Positions 33,391 through 44,584 of a DNA stretch of 64,000 nucleotides are shown piece after piece. This DNA is from Posidonia oceanica. Its lineage: Eukaryota > Streptophyta > Magnoliopsida > Alismatales > Posidoniaceae. Below the pieces are notes generated by a model. It had not been told where the DNA came from, did no database searches, and saw only the letters and a program-made list of their open reading frames with translations. The stretch covers positions 11,054,001 through 11,118,000 of the forward strand of contig JAZBRS010000050.1 of NCBI GenBank assembly GCA_037176725.1. The letters are read 5' to 3'. The number at the start of each line of letters is the position of its first letter. Within the stretch, counting starts at the first letter, position 1. Both the position numbers and the translations under genes were made by a program.

Positions 33391-34920
33391 GCCCCCTACT
33401 GTGCTTCCTCAGGCTCAACCCCCTGTACACCTCCTAGCTAGGGCCCAACCTAGATCCCCTGTCCACCTCTTAGGGCGGCCTCAGCTAGAATCCCTTGTAC
33501 ATCTTCTAGGCAGACCTCAGCCAGCCCCTGCCTTCCCACCCCAACAACCTTACCCTTTAGATAGACCTCAGTATCTAGTAGGTCCACCTGTAACCCCTCC
33601 TATGCTCGCAGCACGTGCTCCTGTGGTTATTGATTTAACCCTGGACACCCATCATGTCCCTTACAGCTACGCCATAGAAATGTGTGCAGAAGTAATACGA
33701 TCGGGGAGGGTCTACAGACCCCCAGCACCGGCAGTTAGGCCAAACTATCCTGAACTTGCTATGCCCCCACCCTCCAACCAACCCATAGCAGACCCGGCCT
33801 CTAGTCAACCTGTAGCAAGCCAAATCCCTGCCCAACCTGTAGCAACCCAATCTCCTGTGACTACCCCTTTAGAGCTTGCCAAAACTACCCCTCTTGCTGC
33901 CAAGAAAAATCAACCCAAAGCTGACATAACCTCTCAACTTAAGAAGGTCAAAGCCGACATTTCCATTTGGGACCTAATCCACACCTCTACCGAACACCGC
34001 GAGGCTTTTCTTCGTGTGTTCCAAGCCACCCGTGTGTCCCAATCTATTGAGCCTTCAGCTTTGGAAAGCATGGTAGGGATGATTGCGGAGCCCCAGATCA
34101 TCTCTTTTACAAGTGATGAGCTGCCTCCGGCGGGGATTAATCACAATCAACCCCTGTTCGTCACGGTTCAGTTCAAAAACTTTTGCATTCCTCTAACGCT
34201 GGTTGATAACGGGTCAGGCCTTAACGTCTGCCCCTTGCGTACTGCAACTAAGCTCGGATTCAAAGCCAAGGATATCACACCAACCGTGAAAGGAATGATA
34301 GCTTTTGACAACACCCACCATGACGCTCTAGGGATCCTGATTATTCCTCTTGCCATTGGCCCGGTCGTATTCGATGTAGAATTCTATGTCGTTGACTTGA
34401 AGCCAAACTTCAACTTTCTGCTTGGGCGCCCTTGGCTCCACAAGTATCAGGTCCTTCCCTCGACTCTCCATCGAATGATAAAGTACCGCCACGGCGATGA
34501 TGTCATTGTCGTCATGGTGGAGAACTTTGAGAAGGAGCGGATCGAGGCAGTCTCCCCCGTCTCTTCACAAACTGTCCCTTTTAACCCTGAGACTTCTGAA
34601 GCTTTATATCGCGTTAATCGGTGTGAGCCGGTTAACTTCATTCCTGATCTTGAACACGCCAACTCCTTGGCCGTTCACAACAACCCCTTTCGAATGGTCG
34701 AGAATGTATGTCACAGGTGGGGTTACATAAAGGGTACACCGCTCGGGCATCACGGCCAGGGGATCGCAGAGCCGATCGTAGCGGTGGAGCAGAGGAAATC
34801 TGAAGGCCTCGGTTATGAGCCCAAGCCCAACGAAGATCACTGCTTTCAACTGAAGGATCAGGAACCAGCCATCCCCAGAGACCTCACTAACTTCCCTAGT
34901 GCAGGAGTTCTGGGATCAAC
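33391..34920 (+). pseudogene. pro: Linker, protease and G-patch-like region of element 3 (open, catalytic Asp present)
   Basis: This lies in an open frame that runs 33,401-35,488 without a stop. The protease spans about 34,110-34,500. The catalytic aspartate is GAT 34,205-34,207 in V-D-N-G-S-G-L-N-V, and L-L-G-R-P-W-L follows at about 34,417. G-Y-I-K-G-T-P-L-G-H-H-G-Q-G-I ... G-L-G-Y-E-P (about 34,720-34,825) is the best-preserved G-patch-like segment of the window. The protease fold looks intact, but it has no start codon or Gag partner in this copy. Confidence 0.78.
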
Positions 34921-36300
34921 TGATGATCAAGCCGCGATGCCGGTAGAAGATTGGGTCTGCATTGAGGACTACTACTCGGATGAGGAGCAGTCTAGCGCAG
35001 TAGAGGCAGTCCCAACTGGCAGCAAGGCTCTGGTCAGCATAGAGGCGCCACGGTCGGTTTGTTTGGCTCAACCTTCAGCAGATACAGTAGACAATTCAGT
35101 AGGCCCTGTGGCAGAACTGACAAGCTCTTACATTTCTGCAGCCACATCTGCATCACAAGCACAAGCAACAGTGGCAGCTCAGAAATCAGAGACACTCCTT
35201 CAGGCACAATCAAGCAGGCTACCTGCAGTCACAGTCGCAGTCGCATCAGTACCGCTGTCACTCTCTCTGGAGGGACAGTCAGTGAATTCAATCAGCAGCG
35301 CGACTCGGCCCACTTCAGCAGCCGCATCACCGAGAATGCAGCCGGTGCAGTCCGCTTCACATCCTCCTGCTGCAAAACAGCAACTTTCGTGGCAGGCCCC
35401 CATGGCGTCAAAGGTCGCACTCTCACAGTCACAACTAGATGCAGAGGACCAGTTGAGCACCCTAGTCTCCCAGCCCTTGGGCCATTAGAAGAACACCTCT
35501 GCCTGCCCTCCTACTGCAACAGTGACCCTGGCAGCGTACCCATCTGCGGCCCCGCTGACCAGTCTGTTTGGATCTCTGATGTAGAAGCTACCGCAATCAG
35601 GCATGCCTGTGAGCCAAACCATGCAAATATCAAGGGCAGCAATCCATCTAGCAGCCGAGCTAGAGCCACAGGCCCCCAGCGCCTACTACGTCGACTCACC
35701 CTCGGATGAGGAGGAAGGAGTGGTGGTAGAAGCCCAGGTCGATTCATGGATGTCGGACTTAGAGTTACTTTATCAAGAACAGCTCAAGTCGATAGTAGAA
35801 GACCTGGTAGAGCACCAAACTGTAGAAAAGAAAGGGAAAGCTGTGGCTACGGACCCTCTTCTGCGGGAAGACCATGCCTTTATCATGGTCCTGGAAGAAG
35901 ACTCAGCAGTACCGGACTCCCCTACACCAGATGAGCTCATTACTCTGCAACCAGAAGGCGGGTCTAAGTGGTTTGAGCAACACATGCCTCACTCAGGCAG
36001 TGTAGTAAGCAGCAGTGCCTAGATCAGCCGCCAGTCCAGCATACCCTCCACAAGCATACTAGAAGACTTAGAGGAGGAAGCACTAGCAGTCCAAGCAGCA
36101 GCAGTAACAGAGCAGAAAGCAGAATCAGTAACAGAATTGTCAGCAGAATCAGTAACAGAATTGTCAGCAGCCTCAGTAGCAGGGCCATCAGCAGTATTAG
36201 CGACACAATTAGCAAGGCCCTCAGCAGCATCAGTAGAACACTCAGTAGAATCAGTCAGGCCAGAGTAGACAAAAGGTGTTGCCAGGACAGAGGTCGTGCA
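34921..36300 (+). pseudogene. Low-complexity linker between protease and RT, element 3
   Basis: Acidic W-V-C-I-E-D-Y-Y-S-D-E-E, then Ala/Ser/Gln-rich sequence, then V-V-V-E-A-Q-V-D-S-W-M and a repeat-like run rich in S-V-T-E-L-S-A. Stops in the polyprotein frame are TAG 35,486, TAG 35,582, TAG 36,020 (shared with element 2) and TAG 36,266. Being long, repetitive and poorly conserved, it is probably a spacer or an Ogre-type intron region rather than an enzyme. Confidence 0.6.
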
Positions 36301-38095
36301 CCGAGGATACAAGAATACTCGAGTAAGTGTGACCATCCTGAAGCGTCACCAGGGCCAAGCAGCGGAACATATACACTCTTTCGACATCACAAATCCTTCT
36401 TTTGAGAAAGAGATCCTCTCAGAACTTATTGCCTATGGAGAGGAGGATGATACGGGAGAGGATGAGATTGACGAACCATTGCCCAAGTTCCGGTCCTATG
36501 ACAACGACCCAGAAGGCCCCAACCTCCATGTTGAAGAAGAAACAGAGGTTGTTAATATCGGCACAGCTGAGGAAGTCAGAGAGGTTTGCACCAGTGCCCA
36601 GCTGTCCCCCCAGACTCGAGCAGAGTTCATCGCATTCTTAAAAGAGTATGCGGATGTCTTCGCCTGGAGTTACGAAGATATGGTTGGCCTTGACATAGAG
36701 ATAGTGGTGCACAATCTATCCTTGGATCCAGATGCCAAGCTAGTGAAGCAGAAACTGAGAAGATGGCGACCGCAGTGGCTGCTTATGATCAAAGAAGAGA
36801 TCATGAAACAGCACAGAGTCAATTTCCTCAAGGTCGTCCTTTATCCTGAGTGGCTGGCAAACATTGTACCTGTGCCCAAGAAAGATGGCCGCGTCCGGAT
36901 CTACATCGACTATAGGGACCTGAACAAGGCGAGTCCCAAGGACGACTTCCCATTGCCTCACATTGACATCCTAGTCGACAATACAGCGGGCCATAAGATT
37001 CTCTCCTTCATGGACGGCTTTTCTGATTATAACCAGATCAAAATGGCAGAAGAAGACATGAAAAAGACTTCATTCATCACCCCTTGGGGGGTCTTCTGCT
37101 ACCAAGTTATGCCGTTCGGACTGAAGAATACTGGCGCAACCTATCAGAGGGCCATGACTGCAATGTTTCACGACCTCATGCACCAAGAGGTGGAGGTCTA
37201 TGTAGACGACATGATTGCTAAAACCAAAGAGCCTAAAGATCATCTTGCTTGTTTGAAAAAGCTCTTTACACGTCTACGAAAGTACAAGCTGTGCCTAAAC
37301 CCCAACAAGTGTGTATTCGGGGTGTCTTTTGGCAAACTGCTGGGCTACATTGTTAGCCAAAGAGGGATTGAGGTGGACCCGATGAAGGCCAAAGTCATCG
37401 TGGATATGCCACCCCCTTAGACTGAAAAGGAGGTCAGAGGCCTGCTTGGGCGTTTACAATACATCAGTTACTTCATTGCACAGCTTACGCCCATCTGCGA
37501 GTCCAGATTCAAGCTCCTAAAGAAGAATGCGCAGATTCATTGGAGCGAGGAGTGTCAGGCTGCATTTGCCAAGATCAAGCAGCTGCTGATTAAGCCTCCT
37601 GTCTTGGTTCCCCCCACTCCAGGGAGACCCTTACTTCTCTACCTTTCTACCACGCAGCATTCCATGGGCACCGTCTTGGGCCAACATGATGAATCTGGTA
37701 GAAAGGAGCGCGCCATTTACTACCTAAGCAAGAAGTTCAATGAATGCGAAGCCAGGTACAGTACAATAGAGAAAACCTGCCTATCCCTTGTCTGGGCTGC
37801 ACAGAAATTAAGGCACTACATGATGGCATACCCAGTTCAGCTCTTATGCCGGCATGATCCTATCAAGTTCCTCTTTCAAAAACCGGCCATGGTAGGCAGA
37901 TGTGTCAAGTGGCAGGTGCTACTGTCTCAGTACGACATCACCTTTGTCACTCAGAAGTCTATGAAGGGCCAAGCTATGGCAGACCATCTTGCTGATCTCC
38001 CACTGCCTGAATATCAGCCACTCCAGACGCAGTTCCCAGATGAAGACATTCTGTTTGCAATGGAGGACTCTGAAGACAAAGACCCTGAAGATCAG
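36301..38095 (+). pseudogene. pol: Reverse transcriptase and Ty3-type RNase H of element 3, one stop
   Basis: RT is open from 36,296 to TAG 37,418. Motifs include V-P-V-P-K-K-D-G, I-D-Y-R-D-L-N-K, W-G-V-F-C-Y-Q-V-M-P-F-G-L and catalytic Y-V-D-D-M at 37,199-37,213. After the stop the same frame continues through the thumb region (L-G-Y-I-V-S-Q-R-G-I; G-L-L-G-R-L-Q-Y-I) and the Ty3-type RNase H (37,620-38,010). By frame this is the best-preserved RT of the window. Confidence 0.87.
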
Positions 38096-38480
38096 GAGCA
38101 ATGGCAATTATACTTTGATGGTGCTGTGAACAAGAAAGGCCGAGGCGTAGGCGCAGTGCTGACAACGCCTCAGGGACAGATGATTCCCTTCTCTAGGAAG
38201 CTGACCTTCAGATGCACCAACAATGAGGCAGAGTATGAGGCATGCATCCTAGGATTGAATGTCGCCTCGAGCATGTGGTGCAGAAGCTGCTGGTGCACGG
38301 CGATGCTATGCTGGTGATCTCTCAAGTCAATGGCGAGTGGAAGACGAAAGATCCGAAGCTATTGCCATATCATGAACACCTGCTGAAGCTGATAGAACAA
38401 TTTGCGAGCGTCCACTTCACATACATGAACCGAGCAAGGAACGCATATGCAGATGCGTTAGCAACCTTGGCGTCCTAGCT
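38096..38480 (+). pseudogene. Archaeal-type RNase H of element 3, one frameshift and one stop
   Basis: First Asp at 38,117-38,119 in L-Y-F-D-G-A; Glu in N-E-A-E-Y-E; a one-base deletion at about 38,266 shifts the frame; then V-H-G-D-A-M-L-V-I-S-Q-V and A-D-A-L-A-T-L-A-S. It is closed by TAG 38,476-38,478, where element 2 has TGG. Confidence 0.8.
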
Positions 38481-38502
38481 CAGCATACCTGAAGATAGCA
38501 CA

Positions 38503-39828
38503 GTGGATGTATCTGTTACACGCATTGAGCAGCCTGCACACTGTATGAACATAGAAGAGACAGATCCAACAGTAGAGGAGCAGCCCTGGTACAAAGACAT
38601 AAAAGCTTTCCTAGAGTCTGGCAGCTTTCCACCCGGTACCTCAGCAGTAGACAAGGGAACTCTGACGCATTTGGCGCAGAAGTATGTATTAGGGGTGGGA
38701 CAGTTGTACAAGAGATCATACAATCAAATGCTCCTGCGCTGCCTGAACAAATCAGAGGCTGATGCACTGATGCTTCAAGTGCATGCGGGGACCTGCAGCC
38801 CACACATGAATGGCGTCCTCCTGGCCAAGAAGATAATGCTTCAAGGATACTATTGGCTAACTATGGAAGCAGACTGCTGCCGATTCGTGCGCAGATGCCA
38901 CAACTGCCAAGTGCATGGCAACTTTATTCGGGCGCCCCCTCAAGAATTGCATAGCATGTCATCACCATGGCCCTTCTCCACCTGGGGGATTGATGTCATT
39001 GGCGCCATCCACCCTCCAGCTTCCAACGGTTATCGTTACATTCTGGTAGCGATTGATTACTTCACCAAGTGGGTGGAAGTGACCTCCTACAAAACAGTGA
39101 CTGCCGTGGCTATAGAAAAGTTTATCAGAAACAATATCATAGCCCGGTATGGAGTCCCGCATGCAATTATATCTAACAATGGCACAAATTTCATTGCTAA
39201 GAGGATCGAAGACTATCTGCAGAAGTTCATTATCAAACACCACAGATCCTCACCTTATCGGCCGCAGATGAACGGTGCAGTGGAGTCCGGCAACAAAAAT
39301 CTGGTCAAAATCTTGAAGAAGATGGCGAATACTCATAAGGACTGGCATGACAAGCTTCCTTACGCACTCTGGGCATATAGGACATCTGTCCGGACTTCAA
39401 CAGGTGCCACCCCATACTCTCTGGTGTATGGCATGGAGGCGGTGTTGCCTATCGAGGTAGAGATCCCGTCACTGCGGATCCTACGGGAAGCTGAGTTGGA
39501 AGAAGCAGAATGGGTCGAAGACCGCTGCATCCAACTAAATCTGATTGATGAGCATAGGCTGCAAGCTATGCATAATGCTCACTACTACCAAAAGAGAATG
39601 GCCAGGTTATACCTGAAGAAGGTTCAGCCAAGAGGATTCCAGACAGGGGACCTTGTTCTGTGCGCCTTTCACTTGCTTGATGGTCGAGGGAAATTCCGAC
39701 CTAACTGGCGTGGCCCCTTTGTGGTCAAGCAAGTCTTTTCGGGCGACGCTGTAACTCTTGAGGATATGGATCAGGTCGAGCAGTCTGAGCCCGTCAACCT
39801 CTGCTACCTCAAGAAGTACTATCAGTAG
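38503..39828 (+). CDS. int: Integrase of element 3: uninterrupted frame but second catalytic Asp is Asn
   Basis: 441 codons open to TAG 39,826-39,828; as part of a polyprotein it has no start of its own. The zinc-binding module (H-A-G-T-C-S-P-H ... C-H-N-C) is at about 38,780-38,910. The core has Asp 38,992-38,994 in W-G-I-D-V-I-G. At 39,175-39,177 it has AAC (Asn) in S-N-N-G-T-N-F, where element 2 has Asp. Glu is at 39,283-39,285, exactly 35 residues further. The C-terminal domain ends P-N-W-R-G-P-F-V-V-K-Q ... Y-L-K-K-Y-Y-Q, with no chromodomain. The Asp to Asn change should abolish strand transfer, so despite the clean frame this copy is probably inactive. Confidence 0.82.
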   Translation: MDVSVTRIEQPAHCMNIEETDPTVEEQPWYKDIKAFLESGSFPPGTSAVDKGTLTHLAQKYVLGVGQLYKRSYNQMLLRCLNKSEADALMLQVHAGTCSPHMNGVLLAKKIMLQGYYWLTMEADCCRFVRRCHNCQVHGNFIRAPPQELHSMSSPWPFSTWGIDVIGAIHPPASNGYRYILVAIDYFTKWVEVTSYKTVTAVAIEKFIRNNIIARYGVPHAIISNNGTNFIAKRIEDYLQKFIIKHHRSSPYRPQMNGAVESGNKNLVKILKKMANTHKDWHDKLPYALWAYRTSVRTSTGATPYSLVYGMEAVLPIEVEIPSLRILREAELEEAEWVEDRCIQLNLIDEHRLQAMHNAHYYQKRMARLYLKKVQPRGFQTGDLVLCAFHLLDGRGKFRPNWRGPFVVKQVFSGDAVTLEDMDQVEQSEPVNLCYLKKYYQ

Positions 39829-40635
39829 CCCAAGCCGGCCCTGTTGCAGACACTTCCTCCCACCTGCATCTTCTATCTTGTCTCCTACCTCTATTCCTGT
39901 ACATTCGCTTATGCTTCTTCTATCCTTCTCTTACACATCTTCTATCGCATTTCGTCCTTTCCATACACCATCTTTTTTTCAAATCATCACCGTCATCCTT
40001 TCAAATCACATCTTCTACCATATTTCATCCTCTCCATGCATCATCTCTTTTCAAATCAATATCGTCGTCCTCTCGAACCACACATTGCATTTTCTGCCCG
40101 GTGATGAAAATCGGAAGTGCTTGCCTACTCTGGAAGGAGTCCACCTTGCCTCACCCAGCACTACTTAGATGACTTAGCTAGTGAGGGAGCCACCACCAAT
40201 CAAGACAGGCGAACTACCTAAACTCGTAAGGACATACACTTCTGAGGGAGAAAAAATGCTAGGATGTGAGTTCAAAAAAAAGAGAGAATAGACATCTAGG
40301 CTTGGGCATATCAAAAGGAACAGAAGGCGAAGACAGAAGCCAGCCCTAGAGATAGGGGTGTGCAGTCTAGCCTTGCTCCTCCAGCTCATCTCATAGCAGA
40401 CTCAAAGCCCACATCCATTACAACCCAAACACCCTTCCTATTGCCTCCAAAATGGGGATAGCAAAAGCCTGTGAAAAAAAGAGAAAAAGAAATCAAACAA
40501 GCAAACAACAAAAAAAAAGAGAAAAAAGCAAGCAAAGAAAAGAAAAAAGAAAGAAAACAAAAAGGGTTGGACAAAAGCCAGTCCGAAAATACAGGCAATA
40601 TCATCCCCCCGTGCCTTAGAGGAAAACCAAGGGTG
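39829..40635 (+). other. Post-pol spacer of element 3, left part
   Basis: Same order of blocks as 25,445-26,230 of element 2: CT-rich, a TTTCAAATCA-rich stretch, the GGTGATGAAAATCGG block and an A-rich tract at 40,460-40,570. Split by solo LTR B at the TAAGC duplication (40,636-40,640). No gene seen. Confidence 0.5.
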
Positions 40636-41289
40636 TAAGCTGTAGCGATCCCGATCGGAATCAGGCTCGCTGATTTAGCGGCGATTGGATCCGAGGAAGA
40701 GGCTTAACTCGAAAACGCTTAAAATCGAGGAGAAAGAGGAAAGATAAGACAAATCAGAGTCGCCACCATGTCTATTAACGGGAGACAAGGAAAACCGGGG
40801 AAATGCGCGAATTAACGCGCAAAATCGAGCAAGAAATGCAAAGCAAAGCAATGCAAAGGAAAACAAATGCAAACAAATGCAAATGAGATGACTCTAGCCT
40901 AGGATAAGGGCAGTACGGTCATTGCGGGCTAGAAGACAGGGCAAGGACTCCTGTTACGTGCGGGGAAGGTGTTAGGCACCCCCGACACGCCCGAGAATCG
41001 GTCTTTCTAGGCTTACGCTCGCATACGCAGGAAAATGCAGGATTGAATGCCTATGTGCCTATAAATGCCTAAATGAATGCTCAAGGTGTGCTCTAAGTGG
41101 GAAGAAACAAAGCAAGGAAGTAAACGTGCTCTCTAAGTGCTCAGCTACGCTGTCCGTGTTCCGAATTAGGCGAAACCTAGCTCGTGAGAACTCCAGACAG
41201 TAAGCATCACAGCCCTATATGCAAATGCAGGCGAGAAAGCAAAACGACGAGGAAACCATGCAATGCAGTCGGCATGCAAGGGAAAACGG

Positions 41290-41560
41290 CGTAAAATACG
41301 CAAAACTAGACGAGAAAAGAGCAAGGCACGTAGAACGGAGCAAAAGAACAAAACCGGCACGCAAAACAAGCGAGAAAGCAAGGCAGCATGCAAAACGAGA
41401 CAAGGAAGCAAAGAGGCACGCAAAACGGTGCAAAAGCGAGAGCGGCACATAAAACAAGCGAGAAAGCAAGGCTGCACGCAAAACAAGGCAAGAGAACAGA
41501 AGGGCACGCAAAACGGTGCCAAAACGAGGGCGGGCACGCGAAACGGTGCCAAAACAGCGA
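41290..41560 (-). repeat. 30-bp minisatellite in solo LTR B (about 9 diverged units)
   Basis: Plus-strand units GGCACGCAAAACGGTGC or GGCACGCAAAACAAGCGAGA with a variable AAAGCAAGGC or AAAACGAGGGC linker. Confidence 0.8.
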
Positions 41561-41691
41561 AGCAAAAATCTCGGAAAAGCCATGCGAATGCAAGAATGCA
41601 GAAAAAGATTAGAAGAGGCCAAAGGGGAGGCAAAATAACGTGTGTGTAAGAACAGACGTCGTTTAGGACCGCTCAGAGTAGGTGTGAAGAC

Positions 41692-42017
41692 CTACGGAGA
41701 GGAGAGTGTGCAAACGGAGGGATTACCACCTCTTTGCGACTGTTTCCCGCTAAACCGTTCCACGGTGTGTCTCGCACGCTGCCCAAAGCTCGCGATGCGA
41801 TCGGATCGTGGAAAAAGAGGAAGAAAGTCACATTAAGTGGTGAATCCAGGGAAAACACGACACAAAGTCCACAGGGGAACGCGAAACTGGGATCTGGAGA
41901 TAGAAGTAGAAAGGGGAAGCCCTATTCTACATGCTCAAAGAGACAGAAAGCGAAAACAAGGAAAACTGTGCAAATGGCATGCAAATGAATGCAATGCAGG
42001 GGTTCAGGAGGACATAC
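41692..42017 (-). other. Putative LTR leader intron, solo LTR B
   Basis: On the minus strand the donor is TTTCCAG|GTATGTCCTCC and the acceptor is CTCCTCTCCGTAG|GTC; 326 nt. The donor differs from GTAAGT in the other branch yet is still a good splice donor. Confidence 0.4.
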
Positions 42018-44576
42018 CTGGAAATCCGGGAGCCTGATCTGAAATCTGTCTGGTCCATGCTGAAGGGCGCTTCGCTGCGGTCGCCTGGGCAGCTTACTTG
42101 AGAAGATCCAACGGCCGGATTGGAAGATATCGCAGCTTCAAGGCAGAAGGGCCAGAACAGGGGAGAAGAACAGATCTAGGTGTTCAGGAGGTCCTAGGCG
42201 TGTGCAAAAAGGTCCTCCCAGGTGAAGGGGAGCTAAAAGTGCTTAGTGTGTGCAAGAAGATGCTGAAATGCAAGACTAGATGGATGCAGAATGCATGCAA
42301 AAGCAGGAAAAGGCAAGGAGAGGAAACTCGGAAAAGACAGGAGTTCAAAAGCATTTTTGAAAAAGAAAAGGGACTAAAATGCAAATTTTCACAAAAAGAT
42401 GGGGTCCACAGAGGAGGGTTTTGAAAACAGGAGAAGGCAGAGCTTCATTTTGCAAAAGACTAGGCTCAGAAAGTTGTTTTAAAAAGAGGGCATGCATTAA
42501 AAGAGGTTTTAAAAACGAAAAAGGAGTCAGAGTGCAATTTTGGAAAAACTGGGGTTTAAAGTGCAAATTTTCCAGAAAACAGGATTCTGGGGAGTCTGAG
42601 AATGCTAATGGAGGGTCTACATGCAATTTGGCAAGCATAGGAGCTAGGATGCAAGTTTAGGGGCAAAACAGTCTTTTTACATGGTTTTTGAAAGATGCAA
42701 GGACTTATGTGTGATTTTTAAATCATGCAGGGGTCAAATATGCAATTTTATATGGAAAACATGCTCTGAAAATCAAGGAACAGGACTGCAGTGTAATTTT
42801 GGAAAAAACAGGGGCAAAAATGCAATGCAATAAGCTAAAATGCATGCAGAACAGTTACTGTCCATTTAAAATGGACCTACATGCAAAAATGCAAAACCAG
42901 GGGGTAAAATATGCAATGCAGTATGCAAAAATCAAAAATAAAAGCTAAGTTCCCACAGTGCGTGGACCTATATGCAAAATCAGAAACATGCAGGGGGCCA
43001 GAATGCAATGCAGTATGGCAAAATATATGCAAATAAATGAACTGATTATGAGCAGGACTTACATGCAAAAATCGAAAGTAGAGGGGCTAAAATGCAAAAT
43101 ATTATAACAGCACAGTACAGTAACAGGACTAAAAGGCAAATATAGAAAAGCAAGAATAAAAGTTGCAATTTAGCATGGTATTTAATTAAAAACTAAACAC
43201 ATTAAATGACAGAAGGACTGAAATGCAAAAATTAAAAAACTTAAACCAGATCTGCAATATTTACACCTAAAACTATAATAACAGAGAAATAAATGAATAG
43301 TGCTGGCCGGTGGTGGCTGGCACTGTAGCAGTGAGCCACCGGCGCTTGCCACCACCGGCACAGGAGGGCGCGGGCGTCCGGACCGGCGGAGAGCGACGTC
43401 GGCGATCGTGCAGAGCTCCGGGGATCGACTGGAGACCGCTCTGCTGGCCGGAGCATCCGGAGATCAGGAGACCGGCGTCGGAGAAGAAGAGAAGACCGGC
43501 GAGCTGCAGACGGAGCTGGAAGGCTCAGAATCCGGTTCTGACCGGCGGAGAAGCAGCAGGAGGAGGAGAGAGAGCGGGGGAGGGCGAGAGGTACCTGCGG
43601 TGGCGTCTGGAGAGTGCTCCCGACCTCGGCAGGGTCGGAGCCGACCGGCGGTCCTCGTCCGGTCGCTGCGGTGGATGCTGGCGGCTCGCGGTGGTCGGAA
43701 CGCCTTCAGGATGAAGCTCCGGAGCTTCCCAGATGATCAGGCGAGGCTTCTGCGGCTCGAACGGAGGAATGCAATTTATGGGTTGACTGTGAGCTGCCGG
43801 AGGCCGGGTGAGCGGTCTGTTGCTCCTCGGCTTGGCTGGAGTGCTCCGGGGGATTGCTGGAGTGCTGGCAGAGAGGTTTGAGTGCTTTGGAATGGGTTCT
43901 GGTGCGAGTGGAGAGGAATTGGAGGTTTGGGCTGGTTTCTGTCAGAAATGGGGCAAGGTGTTTGTGGTGTGGCTTAAGACCTGTGGTGGATGAGAAGGTC
44001 TGATGGCTGGGGCTTTGGAAAGGTGGAGGATAGGTGAGTAGCTGGGTGTAGTTTAGGATGATGCTGTGGATTGTGGAGGAGGGAATTATGGAATGGGTTC
44101 AGTTGGGTTGCAGATGGAAAGTTAGGTGGTCCGAGGGCAGTTTTGTGGGTGGAAAGGCTGGGAAATGATGAAGGGAAATGGCTGTGTGTTGGGTGAAGTT
44201 GGGGGAGTAATTGGAAGGTGGATGAAGGCCGGAAAGGGATTTGGTTTTCTGGAAACGAAAGAAGGAAGTTTTCTGAAGATCTCAGAGGGAATTGGAGGAG
44301 GATTGGGCGTGGGAATTGGGCTGAGACTGAGGCTCCTCTCCGGGATGCTGGAGACTCCCTCAAACACTCTCTTCTGCTCTCTCTTCTCTCTGGAATTGGA
44401 AGAAATGCAGAGAAGAAGGAAGGAATGCACAGGTGGGGAAGAAGTTGGAAATTCTGGTTTGGGGATTACTCTCTCACTCTCTGGTTCGCTCTTGCACTGT
44501 CACACTTGCTCACCCTGGTTCCGCTCACTCACACTGGTTCCGTCTCGCCCTCTCTATTGAAGGGAGGACGGGAGGC

Positions 44577-44584
44577 TTATATCC
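44577..44584 (-). promoter_or_regulatory. TATA box candidate in solo LTR B
   Basis: Minus strand CCGGATATAAGCCTCCC. It lies at the upstream edge of the GC-rich leader zone and is followed by CT/GA-rich sequence. This implies U3 of about 1.85 kb and a transcribed part of nearly 4 kb. Confidence 0.42.

Noticed and set aside
43300..43881. 193-codon Arg/Gly-rich frame in solo LTR B, and similar frames at 51,702-52,113
   Set aside because: The GC-rich leader zone gives open frames by composition on both strands; reading frames are not kept between B and C.
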